Shown one piece after another: positions 1 to 8,538 of a DNA stretch of 9,339 bases. The stretch lies in the NCBI GenBank assembly GCA_938084195.1, contig CALKDJ010000027.1, positions 1-9,339 of the forward strand. The letters are read 5' to 3'. Made by a program: the position numbers and the translations under genes. The stretch's first letter is position 1. Each line of letters begins with the position of its first letter. A model generated the notes under the pieces. The model worked only from the letters and a program-made list of their open reading frames with translations. It did no database searches and had not been told where the DNA came from. The DNA comes from an uncultured Methylophilaceae bacterium. GTDB taxonomy: Bacteria; Pseudomonadota; Gammaproteobacteria; Burkholderiales; Methylophilaceae.

Positions 1-1
1 T

Positions 2-2874
<2,873 letters not shown>

Positions 2875-3771
2875 ATGACTTTAAGCGAGCTGAGATTTAT
2901 TGTTGCAGTAGGCAGAGAAAAAAATTTCAGAAGAGCTGCTGAAAAATGTTTTGTAAGTCAGCCAGCTTTAAGTTTGGCAGTAAAAAAACTAGAAGATGAG
3001 CTGGGTATAGCCTTATTTGAGAGAAACCGAACAGAGGTTAGGATTACTCAAGCTGGACAAGCCATAATAAATCAATCAACTTTAGTTTTAGACGAAGTTG
3101 CAAAAATTAAAGAAATTGCTATGCAAGGTGATGGGCAATTAGAAAAACCTTTTACCTTAGGCCTTATTTATTCAATCGCGCCATACCTACTTCCATTAAT
3201 TATTCCACTTTTAAGAAAAAGTGCACCAAACATGCCTTTAGAAATAGAGGAAAATATTACCAAAAATCTTGAAGAAAAATTACGAAAAGGATTTATTGAT
3301 TCGGCTATAGTTGCTTTGCCATTTGATTTACCGGGTGTTGAAATAATTGAATTATATGAAGAACCTTTTGTTTGCATTGTTCCAGCAAAACATCCATGGG
3401 CCAAAAGTGATGGCATAAAAACTAAAGCTTTATTAAAAGAAAAAGTCTTGTTATTAGACAACACTCATTGTTATACCAATCAAGTTCAAGAGGCTTGTCC
3501 TGGCCTTGCAAGGACGGGTGAAATTCAGTCAGGACATTCTTTAGAAACCATAAGAAGTATGGTAGCATCAAATCTTGGAATATCTGTTTTGCCCAAAAGT
3601 GCAACTACTCTAAGACATAATAATCCTTTAGTTAAAGTTATCTCTTTTGATAAACCAATACCATGCCGTAAGGTTGTTTTAGCTTTCAGAAAAAGTATGG
3701 TAAAAAAAGATGCAGTAGGAGAAATTGTAAAATCTATTAACAAGATTAATACGAATACATTTATCGAATAA
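2875..3771 (+). CDS. oxyR: LysR-family peroxide-sensing regulator, OxyR type
   Basis: This is a 298-residue LysR-type transcriptional regulator. The N-terminal winged helix-turn-helix covers about residues 1-60 (NFRRAAEKCFVSQPALS, then KKLEDELG and LFER). A linker helix and a two-lobe effector domain follow from about 90. The strongest evidence for OxyR is a pair of cysteines, C199 and C208, in THCYTNQVQEAC. They have the same numbering and 8-residue spacing as the redox-active pair of E. coli OxyR, which forms a disulfide on peroxide exposure. LGLIYSIAPYLLPLIIP and SLETIRSMVASNLGISVLP also fit OxyR. The ATG directly abuts the gyrB stop (TAAATG) and no Shine-Dalgarno is visible, so translation probably depends on coupling to gyrB. 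E. coli oxyR also lies beside a transhydrogenase gene (sthA, the soluble type). The LysR family is certain; the OxyR role is likely from the cysteines. Confidence 0.88.
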   Translation: MTLSELRFIVAVGREKNFRRAAEKCFVSQPALSLAVKKLEDELGIALFERNRTEVRITQAGQAIINQSTLVLDEVAKIKEIAMQGDGQLEKPFTLGLIYSIAPYLLPLIIPLLRKSAPNMPLEIEENITKNLEEKLRKGFIDSAIVALPFDLPGVEIIELYEEPFVCIVPAKHPWAKSDGIKTKALLKEKVLLLDNTHCYTNQVQEACPGLARTGEIQSGHSLETIRSMVASNLGISVLPKSATTLRHNNPLVKVISFDKPIPCRKVVLAFRKSMVKKDAVGEIVKSINKINTNTFIE

Positions 3772-3794
3772 TTAAGAATCGGAGAGTCTTTGCA

Positions 3795-4907
3795 ATGATT
3801 ATTGGAGTCTTAAAGGAAGAAAAAGAGTTTGAGGCAAGAGTTGCTGCTACCCCAGAAACCGTAAAAAAATTAGTAAAACTCGATCAAGAAATTTGGGTTG
3901 AAAAAAATGCTGGAATATCCTCGTTTATAAATGATCAAGATTATGTCGATGCCGGAGCAAAAATAGTTGCACGTGATAAAGTTTTAGCCGCCGATCTGAT
4001 ATTACAAGTTCAAGCAATGAATCTCAAGGATATAAATAATTTACAATCAAAACAATATATAGTGGGTCTTTTAGATCCATATAATAAAGAACTTAAAGCA
4101 TCTATTCTAGCTAAAAAAATATCTGCATTTGCACTAGAATTATTACCAAGAAATTCTAGAGCACAATCCATGGACGTTTTATCATCTCAGGCAAATATTG
4201 CAGGATATAAAGCAGTAATGTTAGCTGCCGATACATACAAAAAGTTTATGCCTATGCTTATGACAGCAGCAGGAACGGTTAAGGCAGCAAAGGTAATAAT
4301 TTTGGGTGCAGGAGTAGCAGGATTACAAGCTATTGCAACTGCGAAAAGATTGGGTGCGGTTGTTGAGGCGTCGGATGTTAGGCCTGCAGTTAAAGAACAG
4401 ATTGAGTCTCTCGGAGGAAAATTTATAGATGTACCTTTTGAGACTGAGGAAGAAAAAGAGGCTGCAGAAGGTCAAGGAGGTTATGCAAAAGCTATGCCCC
4501 AATCTTGGCTTAAAAGACAGACTGAGTTAGTAGCTCAAAAAGCTATGGCAGCAGACATCATAATTACATCAGCATTAATTCCAGGACGAGAACCTCCTGT
4601 ACTTATTTCTGAAGAAGTTGTAAAAAATATGAAACCAGGGTCAGTTATTTTAGATATGGCAGCTGGCATGGCAAAGAATGGGTCGGGAAATTGCCCGTTA
4701 ACTAAAGCTAATGAAATCATTGAAATAAATAGCATTACTATTATTGGAAAAACTAATTTGCCCTCTATGGTAAGTGCAGACGCATCTTCTTTATATGCAA
4801 GAAACATTTTTGAATTTATAAAATTATTATTTAATGAAAAAAAAGAGTTACATATTAATAATGAAGATGAATTAGTGGATGGGTGCTTAATGAAGGGAGA
4901 AGAATAA
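3795..4907 (+). CDS. pntAA: NAD(P) transhydrogenase alpha subunit, NAD(H)-binding part
   Basis: This is domain I of the proton-translocating transhydrogenase. The membrane complex passes hydride from NADH to NADP+, driven by proton inflow, and so supplies NADPH. At 370 residues it matches the split Rhodospirillum rubrum-type PntAA (384), not the fused E. coli PntA (510). Visible motifs are [20 protein letters not shown] from 122, the dinucleotide fold [18 protein letters not shown] at 171-188, the acidic residue ending the next strand in EASDVRPA (D194), the mobile-loop-like GGYAKAM at 228-234, the [14 protein letters not shown] segment at 258-271, and [14 protein letters not shown] near 290. 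A GGAG at 3781-3784 precedes the ATG by 10 nt and supports this start. It follows oxyR after 23 nt and overlaps the next gene by 1 nt (TAATG), so it belongs to one operon with the two membrane subunits. Confidence 0.96.
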   Translation: MIIGVLKEEKEFEARVAATPETVKKLVKLDQEIWVEKNAGISSFINDQDYVDAGAKIVARDKVLAADLILQVQAMNLKDINNLQSKQYIVGLLDPYNKELKASILAKKISAFALELLPRNSRAQSMDVLSSQANIAGYKAVMLAADTYKKFMPMLMTAAGTVKAAKVIILGAGVAGLQAIATAKRLGAVVEASDVRPAVKEQIESLGGKFIDVPFETEEEKEAAEGQGGYAKAMPQSWLKRQTELVAQKAMAADIIITSALIPGREPPVLISEEVVKNMKPGSVILDMAAGMAKNGSGNCPLTKANEIIEINSITIIGKTNLPSMVSADASSLYARNIFEFIKLLFNEKKELHINNEDELVDGCLMKGEE

Positions 4908-5236
4908 TGACTGATTTACTTACAGTACAAAATATAACTATTTTTGTATTAGCAATATTCGTTGGATATCACGTAGTGTGGAATGTTACCTCAGCTCTTC
5001 ACACTCCATTAATGTCAGTAACTAATGCTATTTCAGGCATCGTTATTGTTGGTGCAATACTTCAGGTTGTAGAAATTGGAGGCGATACTTTTACATTGAC
5101 CAGTATTTTGGGTGCATTTGCAATTTTCTTTGCTTCAATAAATATATTTGGTGGTTTTTTTGTCACTCAAAGAATGCTTGAAATGTTTAAGAAGAAGGAA
5201 GTAAAAAATAAAAAGGATGTTACTAACAATGACTAA
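4907..5236 (+). CDS. pntAB: NAD(P) transhydrogenase alpha subunit, membrane part
   Basis: This small membrane subunit (109 residues) carries the first transmembrane helices of domain II, part of the proton channel. Three hydrophobic segments are visible at about 10-28, 41-57 and 64-86. The family signature [20 protein letters not shown] covers 20-39, and [16 protein letters not shown] closes the domain before a lysine-rich cytoplasmic tail. The start is placed at the ATG overlapping the pntAA stop (TAATG). It is preceded by an AGGGAG stretch at 4894-4899 at a good distance, and the product begins MTDLLT, which suits the family. An upstream in-frame ATG at 4883 would add eight unsupported residues (MLNEGRRI) inside pntAA. 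The 3' end overlaps pntB by 8 nt. R. rubrum PntAB is somewhat longer (139), so this is a compact version. Confidence 0.94.
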   Translation: MTDLLTVQNITIFVLAIFVGYHVVWNVTSALHTPLMSVTNAISGIVIVGAILQVVEIGGDTFTLTSILGAFAIFFASINIFGGFFVTQRMLEMFKKKEVKNKKDVTNND

Positions 5237-6596
5237 TCAATCTATGGCAATGCTTTTGTATCTTGTGGCAGCAATCTTTTTTATTCTAGCATTGAGGGGT
5301 TTATCCTCACCACATACAGCGAGAAATGGGAATATGTTTGGAATCGTTGGCATGGGCCTCGCAATAATTACTACTTTAACGGTTGGACAAAATTTAATAC
5401 CGATGCTTATAGCTATTCCAATTATATTGGGTGCTTCCATTGGAATTTTTGCTGCCAAAAAAGTACAGATGACCAAAATGCCGGAGTTAGTTGCTCTTAT
5501 GCACTCTTTTGTAGGGTTAGCTGCAGTTTTAATTGCATTAGCTGCAGTGTTGAATGCTGCAGAATCACATTCAACGGTTCAACGCTTTGAATTATTTTTG
5601 GGGGCATTTATAGGAGCCATTACTTTTTCAGCATCTGTAGTTGCTTTTGGAAAATTATCCGGAAAATTCGGAGCGAGTGCTATTACTTTTAAGTTTCAAC
5701 ATTGGCTAAATTTAATACTAGCTATTTTGATGGTTATTTGGGGAGTAGTATTTTTTCAAACTGAGTCTATTAACGCGTTTATGTTGATGGTGGCTATAGC
5801 TTTGATTTTGGGAGTGACATTAATTATACCAATTGGTGGTGCTGATATGCCGGTTGTAGTTTCAATGTTGAATAGTTACTCAGGCTGGGCAGCAGCAGGT
5901 ATAGGATTTACTTTAAATAATTCAGTTTTAATAATTGCGGGAGCTTGTGTAGGATCTTCCGGTGCAATCCTTTCTTATATTATGTGTAAGGCTATGAACC
6001 GTTCAATAATATCCGTTATGTTAGGTGGTTTTGGTTCCGAAACACTGGCGGATGGAGGAGATGGAGAAGAGAAATCATACAAATCTGGTTCAGTGGACGA
6101 TGTTTCATATTTAATGTCAAATGCAGAAAGTATTATCATCGTTCCTGGATATGGACTTGCTGTAGCAAGGGCTCAGCATGCATTACAGGAGTTAACATCT
6201 ACCCTGATTGAAAAGGGTGTAAGTGTAAAATATGCTATTCATCCAGTAGCAGGAAGAATGCCAGGACATATGAATGTTTTGTTGGCAGAAGCAGACGTTC
6301 CTTATGAGCAGGTAGCTGAAATGGAGGACATTAACAGTGAGTTTGGGCAAACTGATGTTGTTTTGGTTATTGGTGCAAATGATGTAGTTAATCCTGCTGC
6401 TAAAACCCCTGGAAGTGCGATATATGGAATGCCAATTCTTGAGGCTCAAAAAGCAAAGATGATTATAGTCAATAAAAGATCAATGGCACCAGGCTATGCT
6501 GGCCTTGATAATGAATTATTTTATTTAGATAAAACGATGATGCTATTTGGGGATGCGAAAAAAGTAGTTGAGGATCTAGTGAAATCACTAGAATAA
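5229..6596 (+). CDS. pntB: NAD(P) transhydrogenase beta subunit
   Basis: This is the beta subunit (455 residues; E. coli 462, R. rubrum 464). It carries most of the membrane domain II and the NADP(H)-binding domain III. The N-terminal half has about eight or nine hydrophobic helices. It includes H92 in [11 protein letters not shown] and D206 in [20 protein letters not shown], equivalent to E. coli beta His91 and Asp213, which are implicated in proton coupling. Domain III begins near 290 and shows [10 protein letters not shown] at 307-316, [12 protein letters not shown] at 338-349, [10 protein letters not shown] at 382-391 and [10 protein letters not shown] at 416-425, all NADP-site motifs. 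I chose the ATG at 5229, not 5217: the product then begins MTNQSMAM like known PntB, an AAGGA at 5213-5217 precedes it, and the other start has no nearby ribosome site. It overlaps pntAB by 8 nt (ATGACTAA), suggesting coupled translation. Confidence 0.96.
   Translation: MTNQSMAMLLYLVAAIFFILALRGLSSPHTARNGNMFGIVGMGLAIITTLTVGQNLIPMLIAIPIILGASIGIFAAKKVQMTKMPELVALMHSFVGLAAVLIALAAVLNAAESHSTVQRFELFLGAFIGAITFSASVVAFGKLSGKFGASAITFKFQHWLNLILAILMVIWGVVFFQTESINAFMLMVAIALILGVTLIIPIGGADMPVVVSMLNSYSGWAAAGIGFTLNNSVLIIAGACVGSSGAILSYIMCKAMNRSIISVMLGGFGSETLADGGDGEEKSYKSGSVDDVSYLMSNAESIIIVPGYGLAVARAQHALQELTSTLIEKGVSVKYAIHPVAGRMPGHMNVLLAEADVPYEQVAEMEDINSEFGQTDVVLVIGANDVVNPAAKTPGSAIYGMPILEAQKAKMIIVNKRSMAPGYAGLDNELFYLDKTMMLFGDAKKVVEDLVKSLE
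6575..6592 (+). other. Hairpin at the 3' end of pntB
   Basis: A perfect 7-bp stem (TCTAGTG and CACTAGA) with a 4-nt AAAT loop covers the last sense codons of pntB, ending two bases before its stop codon. No U-tract follows on either strand, so it is not a convincing intrinsic terminator. It may protect the transcript 3' end, or may be a chance product of the codons. Confidence 0.35.
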
Positions 6597-6614
6597 ATCT
6601 GAAGCCGAATAACT

Positions 6615-6887
6615 TTATTTTAAATTTAAATCAACTCCGTCAACTCGCCTTAAGAAATCCTTACTGTATTTGATTTTAGTTGCTTTCTTTGTTTTTTTTG
6701 GGTTTCTTTTACGTACGCTAGGTTTACTATCTTCGTTGTAAATTAAAACATAAATTATAGAAATAATAACAACTCCTATTGATAGCGCTAGGACACCAAA
6801 TACAACTTCTGCAGTATAAGTGATAAAAATTTCTAACAATTTGCTGTAAAAATTTTTTATAAAATAAATAATTTGTTCTTCTTGCAT
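6615..6887 (-). CDS. Small single-pass membrane protein, function unknown
   Basis: I do not recognise this 90-residue product. It has a short N-terminus, one strongly hydrophobic segment at about residues 27-50 (VVFGVLALSIGVVIISIIYV), and a very basic C-terminal tail (PSVRKRNPKKTKKATKIKYSKDFLRR). By the positive-inside rule the tail should lie in the cytoplasm. The gene is convergent with pntB, whose stop lies 18 nt from this one. The ATG at 6887 has only a weak purine-rich upstream stretch and no clear Shine-Dalgarno. On this strand a TCTAAT (5 of 6 to the -10 consensus) lies about 40 nt upstream, without a good -35. Support comes from an uninterrupted frame with sensible membrane-protein composition filling a gap otherwise lacking genes. 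A spurious frame in AT-rich DNA remains possible. Confidence 0.5.
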   Translation of the reverse strand: MQEEQIIYFIKNFYSKLLEIFITYTAEVVFGVLALSIGVVIISIIYVLIYNEDSKPSVRKRNPKKTKKATKIKYSKDFLRRVDGVDLNLK

Positions 6888-6929
6888 AATTTTATTTCAA
6901 TTCAAGTTATTAAACTAAATTCTCATTAG

Positions 6930-6945
6930 AATAATACCTATTATT
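6930..6945. repeat. Short AT-rich palindrome upstream of the minus-strand ORF
   Basis: AATAATA and TATTATT form a perfect 7-bp inverted repeat around a CC centre, about 43 nt upstream of the small membrane protein start and within its likely promoter region. It could be an operator for a dimeric regulator. In DNA this AT-rich the chance of such a palindrome is not small. Confidence 0.3.
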
Positions 6946-6980
6946 AAAATACAATGTGTAAACACGAATCATTATTATTT

Positions 6981-7007
6981 AAAAAAAGGCCCGATAACGT
7001 TCGAGCC
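6981..7007 (-). terminator. Intrinsic terminator of the minus-strand small RNA
   Basis: Read on the minus strand, a GC-rich 7-bp stem (GGCTCGA with TCGGGCC, one G-U pair) closes a 6-nt loop ACGTTA and is followed at once by seven Ts. On the plus strand the same bases would have an A-C mismatch and a run of As instead of Ts. The terminator is therefore oriented for leftward transcription. It lies 93 nt before the start of the minus-strand membrane protein ORF, so it ends a transcript that starts to its right rather than that gene's message. Confidence 0.8.
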
Positions 7008-7047
7008 CGACGGTAATAGACTTTTAGGAGGAATTACTATTACATCC
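6981..7047 (-). ncRNA. Candidate small RNA with CCUCCU (anti-Shine-Dalgarno) loop
   Basis: This is a predicted leftward transcript of about 63-67 nt, starting a few bases after the -10 element at 7056-7051 and ending at the T-run at 6981. Its first hairpin is a perfect 7-bp stem, GTAATAG (7043-7037) with CTATTAC (7019-7013). The 17-nt loop contains CCTCCT, the exact complement of the consensus AGGAGG. A 5-nt linker joins it to the terminator hairpin. There is no start codon or ORF worth naming in it. Hairpins that display C-rich anti-Shine-Dalgarno loops are a known bacterial small RNA design (for example the CCUCCUCC-motif RNAs of Rhodobacter). I know of no family matching this one. Promoter, fold and terminator are visible; expression and role are inferred. 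Confidence 0.68.
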
Positions 7048-7050
7048 ATA

Positions 7051-7078
7051 AAGACGCTTTATTTTCCCAATTGTCAGG
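7051..7078 (-). promoter_or_regulatory. ECF-type promoter for the small RNA
   Basis: On the minus strand CCTGAC (plus 7078-7073) is followed after exactly 16 nt by CGTCTT (7056-7051), then TAT. The same two-part motif at the same spacing stands upstream of the neighbouring sigma gene and of the Sel1 gene. It does not resemble a housekeeping -35/-10 pair. The CGTCT core with a fixed 16-nt spacer is the style of ECF sigma factor promoters. The start site should be near 7047-7043. Confidence 0.65.
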
Positions 7079-7085
7079 AGCATAA

Positions 7086-7105
7086 TTTTGAAAAATTATT
7101 CAAAA
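7086..7105. repeat. Palindrome in the spacer between divergent promoters
   Basis: TTTTGAA and TTCAAAA form a perfect 7-bp inverted repeat with a 6-nt AAATTA centre. It lies between the two back-to-back -35 elements (7078 and 7128) in a stretch that is almost entirely A and T. It could be an operator for a shared regulator or an UP-type contact region for the polymerase alpha subunit acting on both promoters. No T-run placement makes it a terminator. Confidence 0.4.
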
Positions 7106-7127
7106 AAATAAAACTTTTTAAACAAAG

Positions 7128-7155
7128 CCTGACCACAATTCATTATGTTCGTCTA
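7128..7155 (+). promoter_or_regulatory. ECF-type promoter for the sigma factor operon
   Basis: CCTGAC (7128-7133) and CGTCTA (7150-7155) are separated by 16 nt and followed by TTTAAG. The predicted start lies near 7161, leaving a leader of only about a dozen bases that consists mainly of the ribosome binding site. Identity of motif and spacing with the divergent promoter suggests that the sigma factor activates its own operon, which is common for ECF factors. Confidence 0.65.
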
Positions 7156-7162
7156 TTTAAGC

Positions 7163-7168
7163 AGGGGG
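7163..7168 (+). promoter_or_regulatory. Ribosome binding site of the sigma gene, possible small RNA target
   Basis: AGGGGG lies 5 nt before the ATG at 7174 and fixes that start. The stretch AGGGGGAAT (7163-7171) can pair over 9 bases, with one G-U, to ATTCCTCCT in the loop of the divergent small RNA. Confidence 0.7.
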
Positions 7169-7173
7169 AATAG

Positions 7174-7749
7174 ATGGAATCAAAAAAATTTGAAGAGCTT
7201 CATGCTCTATTGGTATCAAACGACGATAATCAATTAAATCGAGGTTATCAAATTTTATTTGAATCTCTTCGTAACAAAATGATAGGTCATTATATTAAAA
7301 AGTTTAAATTGAATGAGGAAAGTGCTCAAGACTTAACACATGAATCTCTAATAACAATTATGGAAAAAGCTCACACTGTTAAAGAGCCTAAAGCTTTTGT
7401 GGGTTGGTGTTGGATTGTTGCAGATCGAAAAGCTTTGGATTATCTAAGAAAAATGAATAGAGAAAAAATAGAGTTTAATACAGATAAATTTGATATTGAA
7501 ATTAAACAACAAAAGAATATTAATGTTGACAATGTAGATCAGAGAGTTTGCATACAAAAAGGTACTGAAAGATTTAAAGAGGAGTACCCTATTAGGCATT
7601 ACGCATTGGAATTATTTGCGCAAGGATATACGCACGCTGAAATAGCACAACTTATTGATAAACCAACACCAGGTGCAACTAAGGAATTTATAAGCCAATG
7701 TAGAAAAATTATAGATACTTTTATAGGGCATTGTAAGGAAATTAAATGA
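7174..7749 (+). CDS. ECF-type RNA polymerase sigma factor
   Basis: This 191-residue alternative sigma factor has only regions 2 and 4, as in the ECF (group 4) class. Region 2 spans about 24-95: the SAQDLTHESLITIMEKA segment corresponds to the conserved DL-x-QE-x-h core, and KAFVGWCWIVADRKALDYLRK to the F-x-x-WL-x-x-IA-x-N-x-x-x-D-x-LR block that melts and reads the -10 element. A low-complexity charged linker follows. Region 4 covers about 131-185, with a helix-turn-helix starting at GYTHAEIAQLI and recognition helix TPGATKEFISQCRK. The latter resembles TPGATRE-x-x-SQCRKK blocks I recall from other proteobacterial ECF factors. It overlaps the next gene by 4 nt (ATGA), the classic arrangement with an anti-sigma partner. 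A promoter of the presumed own type precedes it. The class is secure; which signal it answers is unknown. Confidence 0.87.
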   Translation: MESKKFEELHALLVSNDDNQLNRGYQILFESLRNKMIGHYIKKFKLNEESAQDLTHESLITIMEKAHTVKEPKAFVGWCWIVADRKALDYLRKMNREKIEFNTDKFDIEIKQQKNINVDNVDQRVCIQKGTERFKEEYPIRHYALELFAQGYTHAEIAQLIDKPTPGATKEFISQCRKIIDTFIGHCKEIK

Positions 7750-8465
7750 GTATAAATAATGAAAAAAAATTAAATGAAGAATGGTTGGCTTTTATAAGAG
7801 GCGATGTGGTTATTAATGCGAATAAAAAATGGCGATTGCATGCAAAATTAGTAAGGGCTGTTATCTTGAACACTATGGCCGAAGAAGAGCGTCATTTAAA
7901 TATATCTTATGATCGTGATTTATTAAAGTTTAAAAATGCTTTGATTGAAAAAGGTATTTTGAAAAATAAAAAAGAATCCATTAATAATAGATTTTTAAAA
8001 TGGTTAGGGGCCCTAGTATTTGGTGCCACAATTGTTTGGGCTGCAAATGAATTAATTCGATTTGATAAGCCTATTCCAACAGAAAGCCAAATTGAAATAG
8101 ATAATCCAGAATATGAAAGTGAAAAACCTTTATCTTACATAACAGATAAATTTGGAACATTCACTGCATTCTGGCCTTATTTAAAAATTTTTTCACCTGA
8201 AAGATTTGATGATCCGATTCAAATAGTCAATACTCAATGCGGGCATGGTGGATTAGAAAAGTTAAATTTAAAAGATTGTTTAGTTCTAGCAGAGCAAAAT
8301 GATGCGGATGCCCTATTTAATTTGGGATTAATGTATGAAAAAGGAATATCGGTTAAACAGAATTTTCAAAAGGCATATGAATACTATAAAAAAGCTGAAG
8401 CACTTGAAAATAATCAGGCTAAATTTAATATTGAATATTTAAAAGAAAAAAAACTAATCAATTAA
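7746..8465 (+). CDS. Single-pass membrane protein with outer Sel1 repeat, probable anti-sigma factor
   Basis: The 239-residue product has three parts. Residues 1-82 are a soluble, charged, helical cytoplasmic domain opening with LNEEWLAFIRGD and RLHAKLVRAVI. One membrane helix lies at about 84-102 (FLKWLGALVFGATIVWAAN) with basic residues before it, so N-in and C-out. Residues 105-239 are periplasmic and end in a Sel1-type repeat (NDADALFNLGLMYEKGIS, then AYEYYKKAEAL). Two cysteines, C165 and C178, precede the repeat and could form a disulfide. The ATG overlaps the sigma gene stop (ATGA), so both are made together, and the topology is that of membrane anti-sigma factors which bind sigma inside and sense outside. 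There is no zinc-binding HxxxCxxC anti-sigma motif, so the role rests on context and topology. A strong terminator follows. Confidence 0.75.
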   Translation: MSINNEKKLNEEWLAFIRGDVVINANKKWRLHAKLVRAVILNTMAEEERHLNISYDRDLLKFKNALIEKGILKNKKESINNRFLKWLGALVFGATIVWAANELIRFDKPIPTESQIEIDNPEYESEKPLSYITDKFGTFTAFWPYLKIFSPERFDDPIQIVNTQCGHGGLEKLNLKDCLVLAEQNDADALFNLGLMYEKGISVKQNFQKAYEYYKKAEALENNQAKFNIEYLKEKKLIN

Positions 8466-8476
8466 TTGTAGTATTT

Positions 8477-8504
8477 CCTTACATTTTAAAAATGGGTACG
8501 TCTT
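8477..8504 (+). promoter_or_regulatory. ECF-type promoter for the secreted Sel1 protein
   Basis: CCTTAC (8477-8482), 16 nt, then CGTCTT (8499-8504). This matches the two promoters at the sigma gene in 11 of 12 positions against the minus-strand copy, with identical spacing. The predicted start near 8508-8512 leaves a leader of about 30 nt with an AAGGA ribosome site. The -10 element lies inside the terminator hairpin of the upstream operon. Confidence 0.6.
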
Positions 8505-8525
8505 TTAGATGAACCCATTTTTTTT
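8488..8525 (+). terminator. Intrinsic terminator after the sigma / anti-sigma operon
   Basis: AAAAATGGGT (8488-8497) pairs with ACCCATTTTT (8513-8522). The stem continues, after one A-A mismatch, with CGTCT against AGATG (one G-U) around a 3-nt TTT loop. Eight Ts follow the GC-rich part (8518-8525). It lies 22 nt beyond the stop codon of the probable anti-sigma gene and ends exactly where the ribosome site of the next gene begins. Confidence 0.85.
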
Positions 8526-8538
8526 AAGGAAATTTAAA

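Larger units (their letters stand above)
8473..8533 (+). promoter_or_regulatory. Long-range stem masking the Sel1 gene ribosome site in read-through RNA
   Basis: ATTTCCTT (8473-8480) is perfectly complementary over 8 bp to AAGGAAAT (8526-8533), which contains the Shine-Dalgarno of the next gene. The terminator hairpin sits between the arms. In a transcript reading through from the sigma operon the ribosome site would be hidden. In a transcript from the local promoter the 5' arm is absent and the site is free. Confidence 0.5.

Noticed and set aside
3168..3743. Three minus-strand open frames of 60-98 codons inside oxyR
   Set aside because: They lie wholly within a well-supported LysR gene, show no family resemblance, and have no ribosome sites or promoters. 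They are antisense shadows.
4535..4807. Minus-strand frame of 90 codons inside pntAA
   Set aside because: It is antisense to conserved NAD-domain sequence and has no independent support.
5237..5476. Minus-strand frame of 79 codons at the start of pntB
   Set aside because: It is antisense to membrane helices, whose codons yield hydrophobic shadows on the other strand.
6192..6449. Minus-strand frame of 85 codons inside pntB domain III
   Set aside because: It is rich in cysteine, histidine and tryptophan, a composition typical of an antisense frame, and overlies strongly conserved NADP-site motifs.
7026..7050. AGGAGG on the plus strand as a ribosome site for a gene upstream of the sigma factor
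   Set aside because: No ATG, GTG or TTG lies at a useful distance downstream. The same bases are better explained as the complement of the CCUCCU loop of the leftward small RNA.
7071..7099. TTGTCA, 17 nt, AATTAT as a housekeeping promoter for the sigma gene
   Set aside because: The match is only moderate and expected in AT-rich DNA. TTGTCA overlaps the -35 of the better supported leftward ECF-type promoter. It could still act as a basal promoter.
7069..7141. Long inverted repeat (AATTGT..CAGG with CCTGACCACAATT) as a single large RNA hairpin or riboswitch
   Set aside because: The arms coincide with the -35 boxes of two divergent promoters sharing one motif, which explains the symmetry. The plus-strand transcript is predicted to start after both arms.
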